This document shows positions 7,329-13,654 of a stretch of DNA of 17,794 nt, one piece after another; the first letter of the stretch is position 1, and each line of letters opens with the position of its first letter. The stretch lies in NCBI GenBank assembly GCA_934572535.1, contig CAKTLJ010000030.1:1-17794 (forward strand), written 5' to 3'. A program made the translations under genes and the position numbers. Below the pieces are notes generated by a model. It worked only from the letters and a program-made list of their open reading frames with translations, did no database searches and was not told the DNA's origin. The DNA is from an uncultured Eubacteriales bacterium. Its GTDB lineage: Bacteria; Bacillota; Clostridia; Oscillospirales; Oscillospiraceae.

Positions 7329-8651
7329 TCAGCGAAGGATACTCATGTAGGCGGGACGAATGATCTTGCCGGCTCCCACCAGCTCTTCCAGGCGGTGGGC
7401 GCTCCAGCCCGCGATGCGGGCGACGGCGAAGAGGGGGGTGTAGAGCTCCAGGGGGATGTCCAGCATTTCGTAGAGGAATCCGCTGTAGAAGTCCACGTTG
7501 GGGCTGACGCCCTTGAAGATGGGCCGGGTCTCGGCGATGAGCAGAGGCGCCAGCTCCTCGATGGTCTCGTAGAGGGCCAGGTCCCGTTCCCGTCCCTTGT
7601 CCAGGGCCAGGTCGCGGACGAAGTCCTTGAGCACCTGCTCTCGGGGGTCGGAGATGGAGTAGACCGCGTGGCCCATGCCGTAGATCAGGCCGCTGCGGTC
7701 GAAGGCCTCCTTGTTCAGGAGCTTGCGCAGGTAGCCCTCCACGGCGGAGCGGCTGTCCCAGTTGGGGACCTGGGTCTTCAGGTCGCGCATCATCTCCATG
7801 ACCTTCAGGTTGGCGCCGCCGTGGCGGGGTCCCTTCAGGGAGGAGAGGGCTGCGGCGGTGGTGGCGTAGGTATCCGCGCCCGAGGAGGTCACCACCCGGG
7901 TGGTGAAGGTGGAGTTGTTGCCGCCGCCGTGCTCCATGTGGAGGATGAGGGCGGTGTCCAGGGCCTTGGCCTCCAGGGGGGTGTAGACCTTGTCCGGCCG
8001 CAGGAGCTGGAGGAAGACCTCCGCCGTGGACAGGTTCGGGTCCGGGCGGTGGATGTACATGCTCTGGTCGTTTTCGTAGTGGTTGTAGGCGTGGTAGCCG
8101 TAGACCGCCAGCATGGGGAACTCCGCGATGAGGCGGATGCACTGGCGCAGGCTGTTGTCCAGGGCGCCGGGGGCCGCCCGGTCGTCGTAGTTGGCCAGGG
8201 TGAGGACGCTGCGGGTCATGGAGTTCATGATGTCGTGGGAGGGGGCCTTCATGATGACGTCCCGGGTGAAGTTGGTGGGCAGCGTCCGGCAGGAGCCGAG
8301 CTGGGCGGCAAACTCGTCCAGGTCGCCTCCGTCGGGCAGCTGGCCGAAGAGGAGGAGGTAGGCGGCCTTCTCAAAGCCAAACTCCTGGGGGCCAAGGTCG
8401 CCGACCAGGTCCTTCACGTTGCAGTTGCGGTACCAAAGCTCGCCCTCGCAGGGGATGCGCTTTCCCTGCTCGTGGCGGAAGGAGACGATGTTGGAGATCT
8501 TGGTCAGGCCCGTGAGGACGCCCACGCCGTTCTCGTCGCGCAGGCCGCGGTTCACGCCGTACTCCCGGAAGAGGGCGTCGGGGATGGTGTCGTTCTGGAT
8601 GCACAGGGCCGCCTGGCGAGCGGCGTAGTCCTCAAGCAGTTGGGGTTTCAT
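7329..8651 (-). CDS. gltA: Citrate synthase (citrate/2-methylcitrate synthase family)
   Basis: Condenses acetyl-CoA with oxaloacetate to citrate, feeding 2-oxoglutarate and glutamate synthesis in an anaerobe. With the start at 8651 it has 440 residues. The active-site residues are present: His241 in EHGGGNNSTF, His277 in GPRHGGAN, His328 in GMGHAVY, Arg337, Asp387 in PNVDFYSG, and Arg412 in the C-terminal FAVARIAGWSAHR. The length and NNSTF variant fit the long citrate synthases of Clostridia; a 2-methylcitrate role is possible but no propionate genes are nearby. The frame extends upstream to 8741, but ATG 8651 is preceded by AGGTGA and overlaps the end of the MarR-like gene by 20 bases, so translational coupling is likely. 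It ends before the terminator at 7241-7268. Confidence 0.93.
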   Translation of the reverse strand: MKPQLLEDYAARQAALCIQNDTIPDALFREYGVNRGLRDENGVGVLTGLTKISNIVSFRHEQGKRIPCEGELWYRNCNVKDLVGDLGPQEFGFEKAAYLLLFGQLPDGGDLDEFAAQLGSCRTLPTNFTRDVIMKAPSHDIMNSMTRSVLTLANYDDRAAPGALDNSLRQCIRLIAEFPMLAVYGYHAYNHYENDQSMYIHRPDPNLSTAEVFLQLLRPDKVYTPLEAKALDTALILHMEHGGGNNSTFTTRVVTSSGADTYATTAAALSSLKGPRHGGANLKVMEMMRDLKTQVPNWDSRSAVEGYLRKLLNKEAFDRSGLIYGMGHAVYSISDPREQVLKDFVRDLALDKGRERDLALYETIEELAPLLIAETRPIFKGVSPNVDFYSGFLYEMLDIPLELYTPLFAVARIAGWSAHRLEELVGAGKIIRPAYMSILR

Positions 8652-9126
8652 AGGTGTCACCTGCTTTCTCGGCTTCCTCTTCCATGATGGATTCCAGCCG
8701 TGCGATCTGGCCCAGGAGCTGAATGAACTCTTCTTCGCCAAAGGCCTTCATGACCCGTTGGTTGAAGTCGGTGAGCAGCGCCTGCTGGGCCTGGGCGGAG
8801 TCCCGGGAGCTGTCGGTGAGCTGGAGGTAGGTGCCCTCCTGGCCGTCTCCGTCGTGCGTCCACAGGACGAAGCCCTTCCGCTGGAGGTCGCGGGCGATGT
8901 TGGACACCTGCCCCATGGGCAGGTTCAGGCTCTGGGCCAGGTCCTTCAAATAGATCTTCTCGCTGCCGGTGTCCTTGGCGTGCTTGAACAGCAGCCACAT
9001 GAGGACGTACTCCGAGGAGGACATCTCCTGGAAGACCTTCTGTATCGTGGACCGGTTGGGAAAGTGCACCCCTGTGCCGAATGGAAGGATGGCGTGCAGG
9101 GATGGTGTTGTATTCTGATTAGACAT
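8632..9126 (-). CDS. MarR-like winged-helix transcriptional regulator, operon partner of citrate synthase
   Basis: A 164-residue protein. Residues about 36-50 form a long helix (SSSEYVLMWLLFKHA), 58-88 an HTH (IYLKDLAQSLNLPMGQVSNIARDLQRKGFV), and 89-104 a wing with HDGDGQEGTYLQLT. A C-terminal helix at about 131-155 (EEFIQLLGQIARLESIMEEEAEKA) is suited to dimerisation. The MarR assignment is at fold level only. The start is ATG 9126: AGAGGTG lies just upstream, whereas the in-frame GTG at 9135 falls inside that ribosome binding site. It overlaps citrate synthase, so it probably controls its own operon, perhaps in response to a central metabolite (inference). A MarR half-site-like CTAACTTT lies at 9172-9165 in its upstream region. 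Confidence 0.8.
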   Translation of the reverse strand: MSNQNTTPSLHAILPFGTGVHFPNRSTIQKVFQEMSSSEYVLMWLLFKHAKDTGSEKIYLKDLAQSLNLPMGQVSNIARDLQRKGFVLWTHDGDGQEGTYLQLTDSSRDSAQAQQALLTDFNQRVMKAFGEEEFIQLLGQIARLESIMEEEAEKAGDTYETPTA

Positions 9127-9180
9127 GGGGTTCACCTCTTGAAAGTAGATTCGGTCTCGGCCGTAAAGTTAGCGGGGCGG

Positions 9181-9210
9181 AAAGAAAAAAAGCAGCTGCC
9201 CGAAGGCAGC
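9181..9210 (-). terminator. Intrinsic terminator of the second MarR gene
   Basis: Read leftward, a perfect 6-bp GCTGCC/GGCAGC stem closes a TTCG tetraloop (arms 9210-9205 and 9200-9195). After TGC comes a run of seven Ts, then CTTT. It separates the MarR gene at 9221-9649 from the MarR-citrate synthase operon, which must therefore have its own promoter in 9127-9180; none was clear. Confidence 0.85.
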
Positions 9211-9220
9211 GGGCCGATCA

Positions 9221-9649
9221 TCATGGGATGTGGATGCCCGATAGGATCTTTTTCTGGATGCGGATGTATTCCCCGGCGTCCTCAGGTCCCAGGCGCTCCA
9301 GCATGTGAGCCGCGGCGGCGATGACCTCGCCCCGGATGCGCTCGATGAGCGCCAACCCGCGGGGCAGCAGGGTGACGATGACCTGACGGTTGTCCAGGGG
9401 GTCGTGGACGCGGGAGATGTATTCCTTTTCCTCCAGACGGCTCAGCAGCGCGGCGATGCGGGCGGTGGAGACGACCATGCTCCGGCTGATCTCCGCGGGA
9501 TGGGCCTGGTTCTGGTGCGTGACCAGGTAGTTCAGGACGAAGATCTCGCCCCGGGTCATTTTGGAAATCTTTTGTTTGGCCGGCTCTTGCAGCATCCCGA
9601 TGTGCAGGCGAAGGAGCTCGGCGGCCAGTTCTTCATACGCCGTATTCAT
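9221..9649 (-). CDS. MarR family transcriptional regulator
   Basis: A 142-residue protein with typical MarR layout: an N-terminal helix (AYEELAAELLRLHIGML), an HTH at about 52-76 (AEISRSMVVSTARIAALLSRLEEKEYI), and the wing signature RVHDPLDNRQVIVTLLPRG at 79-97. A C-terminal dimerisation helix follows. The start is ATG 9649, preceded by GGAAGGG; the frame runs open to 9724 but those extra codons would overlap the promoter. It has its own promoter with a palindromic operator over the transcription start (9681-9724), as expected for an autoregulated repressor. Targets are unknown; the nearest candidate is the citrate synthase operon just downstream. Confidence 0.9.
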   Translation of the reverse strand: MNTAYEELAAELLRLHIGMLQEPAKQKISKMTRGEIFVLNYLVTHQNQAHPAEISRSMVVSTARIAALLSRLEEKEYISRVHDPLDNRQVIVTLLPRGLALIERIRGEVIAAAAHMLERLGPEDAGEYIRIQKKILSGIHIP

Positions 9650-9680
9650 GTGCGATCCCTTCCGTATCCGTGGGGAATAA

Positions 9681-9693
9681 CTAACTTTGTTAG
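9681..9693 (-). promoter_or_regulatory. Palindromic operator, probably bound by the MarR repressor
   Basis: CTAACTTTGTTAG is a perfect 5+5 inverted repeat around a three-base centre. It begins three bases downstream of the -10 element, so it covers the predicted start of transcription. This is a classic position for steric autorepression. Binding by this particular MarR is inferred from location. Confidence 0.65.
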
Positions 9694-9695
9694 GT

Positions 9696-9724
9696 ATTAT
9701 ACCAGATAAAGTAAGAGAAGTCAA
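9696..9724 (-). promoter_or_regulatory. Sigma-A promoter of the MarR gene
   Basis: Read leftward: TTGACT (9724-9719), 17-base spacer, TATAAT (9701-9696), with TGG directly before the -10 (extended -10). It is one of the strongest promoter matches in the window. The -35 lies only ten bases beyond the stop codon of the DUF2974 gene. Confidence 0.85.
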
Positions 9725-9734
9725 TCGAAATCCG

Positions 9735-10880
9735 TCAACTTCCTTTCCGGCGGAAGGGGCCGGGGTGTTTGGGCCGTGCGGGCTGGGGCCGATTGACCGC
9801 GCCCAGGGCCACGAACAGCCGCCGGAGATAGCTGCGCATCTCCCGGCGGGTGACCGGGTCCAGGGCCTTGTAGGCCTTGGCCATGGACAGGGAATTGTCC
9901 GCCAGGGCGGCGGTGATGTCGCTGAGGGTCTTGGCGTGTCCGGCGGCCAGCAGGTGGAAGAGGACCTCGACGAACGCCTCCTGCTCCTGGGGGCGCATGT
10001 CGGCCAGCCAGGTGTGGATGGCCTCGGCGGAGCGTTGGCCGAAGGCCGAGCGGTGGGGGAGGGTGCGGTAGTGGTCGCCCGCGACCTCCCAGGAGAAGGG
10101 GTCGTGCTGCCCCACCGTCCCGGCGCCGTGGCTGCGGATGACCTGACAGTGCCTGTCCTGGTGCAGAAGGGCTCCCACCAGGGAGGACTGGGGGACGAAG
10201 GTGTGGATGCGGTTGGCCAGGGCCTGGTAGGCGGGGGTCCCGGTGAGGTCGCGCGGAAACCCCGGCCCGTCGTGGCTGTCCACCCGGAGGATGCGGCGGC
10301 GCACCATGGGCTGGGCGTGGACGGCGGCCCACACCGCGAGATTCCCGCCCTTGGAGTGTCCGCCCAGCCGGAGCTTGCCCGGGTGCCGGGCCGCCACCTG
10401 GGCCAGGTAGGCCTCCGCCCGCTTCTGGGCGGGGATGGGGAAGGTGAAGGCCATGCGGAAGCACTCCTTCCAGCCCACCAGGGAGTCGTCGGTTCCCCGG
10501 AAGGAGAGGTAGAGGGTCCCGTCCGGCAGGAACCAGGTGAAGGCGGCGAACTGGGTCCCGCTCTCCTCGTCGAGGATGCTCTCGCGGCAGCCCAGGCGGA
10601 CCTGGGCGAAGCGGGGGCTTTCCGCGGCCCGAAGGACCAGCCGGGGGATCTGGTCCGCCATCAGCACGCCGGTGTGGTCCCAACCGTCGCGGGCGAGGAG
10701 CCGGTCCACCGCCCAGCGAAGGGGCAGGGTCTCCCGCGCGGAGAGGCCGGGCAGGATGCCCTCCCAGGGGGCGTAGGCGCAGACCGAAAGGATGAGGCTG
10801 TCAACGACGCAGAAGGGCGCCTCTGCAAAGGAGAGCGGGCCGCGCGCCTCCAGATAGTCCAGGCAGTTCGTTCGGGTCAT
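9735..10880 (-). CDS. DUF2974 (Mbeg1-like) alpha/beta-hydrolase family protein
   Basis: A 381-residue protein with alpha/beta-hydrolase features. FRGTDDSLVGWKEC at 127-140 is the family hallmark, GGHSKGGNLAVWAA at 173-186 contains the nucleophile elbow (Ser176), SHDGPGF lies at 202-208, and GQHDPFSW at 257-264 carries the likely catalytic His259. This family is common in Firmicutes and resembles lipases, but no physiological substrate is established. There is no signal peptide, so it should be cytoplasmic. ATG 10880 is preceded by GGAGGTGGA. It lies 46 bases downstream of the LUD gene on the same strand with no terminator between, so the two are probably co-transcribed. The last 30 residues are Arg/Pro/Lys rich, possibly disordered. 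Confidence 0.88.
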   Translation of the reverse strand: MTRTNCLDYLEARGPLSFAEAPFCVVDSLILSVCAYAPWEGILPGLSARETLPLRWAVDRLLARDGWDHTGVLMADQIPRLVLRAAESPRFAQVRLGCRESILDEESGTQFAAFTWFLPDGTLYLSFRGTDDSLVGWKECFRMAFTFPIPAQKRAEAYLAQVAARHPGKLRLGGHSKGGNLAVWAAVHAQPMVRRRILRVDSHDGPGFPRDLTGTPAYQALANRIHTFVPQSSLVGALLHQDRHCQVIRSHGAGTVGQHDPFSWEVAGDHYRTLPHRSAFGQRSAEAIHTWLADMRPQEQEAFVEVLFHLLAAGHAKTLSDITAALADNSLSMAKAYKALDPVTRREMRSYLRRLFVALGAVNRPQPARPKHPGPFRRKGS

Positions 10881-10926
10881 GGGTCCACCTCCCGTTGGCG
10901 TTCGTCCCGCGCTCTGTGGCGGATGG

Positions 10927-11526
10927 TCAGAAGCCCATCTCCTGGCCGATGAGGACCAGCTCGCAGGCCTTCACGCCGCCCAGCTTGCGCCACAGGACGG
11001 TCAGGCCGTTGCAGACGCGCTCGGGACTTTTGCAGTCGTAGCACTTCATCTCTTCCTTCATGGCGCAGGGGGTCTTGCGCTTCAGGCGGCGGGCGTTCAG
11101 GGGAGCGGCGATGTTCCGGGCGCGCCAGAGGGCCTCCTCATAGGTGGCAGCCACCTTGTTGACCCCGGCCACGAGATAGACCTTCTCCCGGTCGTAGAGG
11201 GTGGCGGCGACGCGGTTGCCGGTGCCGTCGATGTTGATGATCTCGCCGGTCTCGGCAATGCCGTTGACGCTGGTGAGGTAGACCTGGGCGGCGGAGGCCT
11301 TGGCCATGGTCTCCGGGCCGGGGGTCTTCCAGTGCCAGGCCACGTCGTTCTTCTCCTCCAAGCGCTCGTAAACGCCCATGTCCAGGAGCGTCACGGAGCC
11401 GCCGAAGCCGACGGTCTTTCCGGAAATGCTCTCGACCAGGTAGTCGGCGGCCTGGGCGGCGGTGTCGAAGTAGCGGTAGGTGAAGCCTCTGGCTTCTACG
11501 TTCTTCTGTAAGGTTTCCAGGTTCAT
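10927..11526 (-). CDS. LUD-domain (LutC/DUF162-type) protein, lactate-utilisation family
   Basis: A 199-residue stand-alone LUD domain (PF02589 type). Markers are FGGSVTLLDMGVYERL at 41-56, VYLTSVNGIAETGEIINIDGTGNRVAA at about 82-108, and YLVAGVNKVAATYEEALWRARNIAAPLNARRL at 117-148. A C-terminal Cys cluster (Cys154, Cys162, Cys165, Cys172) could hold a metal or Fe-S centre. In Bacillus subtilis, LutC works with LutAB in L-lactate oxidation; no lutA or lutB is nearby, so the role here is open. The start is ATG 11526 with AAAGGAGG upstream; the frame extends to 11568 without a ribosome binding site. It is transcribed from 11559-11587 and probably leads an operon with DUF2974. Confidence 0.87.
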   Translation of the reverse strand: MNLETLQKNVEARGFTYRYFDTAAQAADYLVESISGKTVGFGGSVTLLDMGVYERLEEKNDVAWHWKTPGPETMAKASAAQVYLTSVNGIAETGEIINIDGTGNRVAATLYDREKVYLVAGVNKVAATYEEALWRARNIAAPLNARRLKRKTPCAMKEEMKCYDCKSPERVCNGLTVLWRKLGGVKACELVLIGQEMGF

Positions 11527-11558
11527 GGGGAAGGGCCTCCTTTGGTTAAGATATCCTA

Positions 11559-11587
11559 ATTTTACCACAATAGCTTTGGAAAGTAAA
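11559..11587 (-). promoter_or_regulatory. Sigma-A promoter of the LUD-DUF2974 operon
   Basis: Read leftward: TTTACT (11587-11582), 17-base spacer, TAAAAT (11564-11559) with TGG directly upstream (extended -10). The -35 lies at the end of the U-tract of the preceding transporter's terminator, so the two transcripts abut without spare sequence. Confidence 0.7.
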
Positions 11588-11619
11588 GAAAAACCGCAGG
11601 TCCCCGGCGGGACCCACGG
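11586..11619 (-). terminator. Intrinsic terminator of the Na/Pi cotransporter gene
   Basis: A hairpin pairs 11619-11617 with 11596-11594 and 11614-11609 with 11604-11599, with a symmetric two-base internal loop and a four-base apical loop. Read leftward it is followed by TTTTTCTTT. It starts 12 bases past the stop codon of the transporter. Confidence 0.85.
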
Positions 11620-11630
11620 TCTGGGTGTCG

Positions 11631-13358
11631 TTACTTGGGCAGCGCGAAGCGCTTGCTGTACTCATTATAATACTGGTCGAAGTTGTGGTCCCGCATTTCC
11701 TTCAGGCTGGTGATGTAGGCATGGGGGTCGAAGTCGCTGGACTGGGTCTCGATGAGGCCTAGGGCGATGTTGGAGCAGTGGTCGGAGATGCGCTCGTAGT
11801 TGGTGAGCAGGTCGTTGAAGACGAAGCCCTGGTGCAGGGTGCAGATGCCCTGCTGGAGGCGGTCCACGTGATGGAGCTTCATCTCGTCGCAGAGGTCATC
11901 CACCACGTCCTCCAGCGGCTCGATGCGGTAGGCCAGCTCCAGGTCGCTGTTGATGAAGGCGGTGAAGGTGTTGTGGGCGATCTCGTTGACGGCCTCGAAC
12001 ATGATCCGCAGCTCCTCCTGGGCGGCGGCGGAGAAGACGATGCCCTTCTCGTGGATCTCCTTGGCGCACTCGGCGATGTTCATGGCGTGGTCGGAGATGC
12101 GCTCCACGTCGCCGATGGTGTGGAGGAACTTGGTGATCTCCTTGGTCTGGCTCTCGGTGAGCTCCTTGCTGGTGATCTTGATGAGGTAGTTGCCCAGCTT
12201 GTCCTCGTACTTGTCCACCACGTCCTCGCGCTGGGAGATGAACTGGAAGGCCTTTTCGCTGTAGTTGCCGATGAGGTAGAAGGCGTCCTCGAGGTTGGCC
12301 TTGGCCTCCAGGGTCATGTTGTTGATGGCCTCCCGGCTGTGCTCGATGGCCACGGCGGGGTGCTCGATGAAGAGGGCCTCCAGGCGGGCGAAGTCCTCCT
12401 GCTCGCGGCCGGACTCCTCGGTGTCCTTGAAGAGGGAGCAGACCTGCTTGGCGATGACGCCGATGAAGGGGGTGAGGATGAGCACGGTGGCGAAGCGGAA
12501 GATGGTGTTCAGCGCGGCGATGGCCACGGTGTTCATGGTCGCGTTCAGGAAGGAGAAGTGCAGGACGGCGTTGCTGCCGTAGAACAGGATGCTCCAGATG
12601 ATGACGCCCAGCACGTCGATGAGCAGATAGACAAAGGCGGTCCGCTTGCCGTTGACGTTGGAGCCCAGGGAGGAGAGCAGCACGGGCATGGCGGCCCCGA
12701 TGGCGATGCCCATGATGAGGGGGAAGGCCACGGCCATGGTGATGACGCCGGTGGCGGCCAGGGCCTGAAGGATACCCACGGCGGCGGAGGCGCTTTGCAG
12801 CACGCAGGTGAAGAGCATCCCCACCAGGATCCCCAGGATGGGGTTGGAGAAGGTGGTCAGCAGGTCCAGGAAGGCGGTGCTCTCCCGCAGCGGCGCCACG
12901 GCGGCGCTCATGGCGGACATGCCGAACATCAGCACCGCGAAGCCCATGAGGATATCGCCCACGTGGTTTTTCAGCTGCTTCTTGGAAAACATCCGCAGGA
13001 TGATGCCGATCACGGCCACGATGCCGGTGAGGGTGGAGGTGGAGAGCAGGGAGACCCAGCCGGAGCCGCCCTCCAGAGAGGAGAGGCAGATGATCCAACC
13101 GGTGACGGAGGTGCCCAGGATGGCGCCCATGATGATGCCGATGGCCTGCTTGACCTTCATCATGCCGGAGTTGACAAAGCCCACCACCATGACTGAGGTG
13201 GCGGAGGAGGATTGGATGATGGCGGTGACGCCGGTGCCCAGCAGGACGCCCTTGATGGGGCTGCCGGAAAGTTTATAGAGCACGAGCTCCAGTTTGCTGC
13301 CCGCCACCTTCTTCAGACCGTCCCCCATCAGGGACATGCCGAAGAGGAAGAGAGCCAC
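11631..13358 (-). CDS. Na/Pi cotransporter family protein with C-terminal PhoU-like domain
   Basis: A sodium-dependent phosphate transporter of the NptA/YjbB type. The two inverted PNaS repeats are visible: GTGVTAIIQSSSATSVMVVGF at about 41-61 and LFTCVLQSASAAVGILQAL at 182-200, each with the QSxSA motif. About eight hydrophobic segments fill residues 1-310. The remainder (about 330-565) is a PhoU-like helical domain, with ISDHAMNIAECAKEI and a second YERISDHCSNIALGLIE motif. The coordinates use GTG 13358, but this start has no ribosome binding site and cuts the first helix. The frame continues through SNIIALLSG to a stop at 13401-13403, and AAAGGAG at 13411-13405 sits 10 bases before an in-frame CTG at 13394. 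The true start is therefore probably upstream and non-AUG. Confidence 0.9.
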   Translation of the reverse strand: MALFLFGMSLMGDGLKKVAGSKLELVLYKLSGSPIKGVLLGTGVTAIIQSSSATSVMVVGFVNSGMMKVKQAIGIIMGAILGTSVTGWIICLSSLEGGSGWVSLLSTSTLTGIVAVIGIILRMFSKKQLKNHVGDILMGFAVLMFGMSAMSAAVAPLRESTAFLDLLTTFSNPILGILVGMLFTCVLQSASAAVGILQALAATGVITMAVAFPLIMGIAIGAAMPVLLSSLGSNVNGKRTAFVYLLIDVLGVIIWSILFYGSNAVLHFSFLNATMNTVAIAALNTIFRFATVLILTPFIGVIAKQVCSLFKDTEESGREQEDFARLEALFIEHPAVAIEHSREAINNMTLEAKANLEDAFYLIGNYSEKAFQFISQREDVVDKYEDKLGNYLIKITSKELTESQTKEITKFLHTIGDVERISDHAMNIAECAKEIHEKGIVFSAAAQEELRIMFEAVNEIAHNTFTAFINSDLELAYRIEPLEDVVDDLCDEMKLHHVDRLQQGICTLHQGFVFNDLLTNYERISDHCSNIALGLIETQSSDFDPHAYITSLKEMRDHNFDQYYNEYSKRFALPK

Positions 13359-13455
13359 GCCGCTGAGTAGCGCGATGATATTGGAAATACCCAGTTCTAC
13401 TCATCTCCTTTTGTGATCGTCAGTGCTTTGGTTTGCGCATATCAATACAAACATA

Positions 13456-13483
13456 ATTGTATCGCAAATGACAAATTTGTCTA
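13456..13483 (-). promoter_or_regulatory. Candidate promoter of the Na/Pi cotransporter with a 12-bp perfect palindrome
   Basis: Read leftward: TAGACA (13483-13478), 16-base spacer, TACAAT (13461-13456). A perfect palindrome, GACAAATTTGTC, occupies 13470-13481 and overlaps the -35 element and the spacer, so a dimeric regulator bound there would block RNA polymerase. No PhoP-type direct repeat was recognised. Confidence 0.55.
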
Positions 13484-13654
13484 CAGAAAATGTTAAATCC
13501 TGGTTAGAAAAAATTTCTTTCGGACATTTGCCCAAAAACAGAGGGGGAAAGACCGGGGATTCGCCGCTTTTTTTTCCACCTCTCCTGGTCTGCGCCGGGG
13601 ACGGGGCACATAGACATGAAGTAACCTGAACCACCGACGGAGGAGAACTGCTTT
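13484..13654. other. Remainder of the divergent spacer between the Na/Pi gene and spoIVA
   Basis: The gap between the two divergent genes is about 260-300 bases. Besides the transporter promoter it holds an A/T-rich part (13490-13535), a T8 run at 13569-13576, and the spoIVA ribosome binding site GGAGGAG at about 13639-13645. No convincing sigma-E promoter for spoIVA was found, and no coding region is supported. Confidence 0.5.

Noticed and set aside
5724..8687. A 987-codon open frame on the + strand across MATE and citrate synthase
   Set aside because: It runs through the MATE gene in another frame and antisense to citrate synthase. The composition is repetitive Gly/Arg/Pro/Val and no motif is present.
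8652..8741. A longer citrate synthase start adding 30 residues
   Set aside because: The extra residues are a basic, low-complexity stretch lying inside the upstream regulator gene; the ATG at 8651 has a proper ribosome binding site.
11778..13196. A 472-codon open frame opposite the Na/Pi gene
   Set aside because: Antisense shadow, extremely Gly/Asp/His/Val rich, no ribosome binding site, while the minus strand encodes a recognisable transporter.
13600..13618. CATAGACAT as a sigma-E -10 for spoIVA
   Set aside because: The -10 resembles the consensus, but the expected -35 region (around GGTCTGC) has no ATATT-like sequence. CATATC at 13428-13433 has no -10 at proper spacing either.
13401..13634. 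A 77-codon minus-strand frame in the divergent spacer
   Set aside because: It overlaps the transporter promoter and its palindrome, and has no ribosome binding site or homology-like motif.
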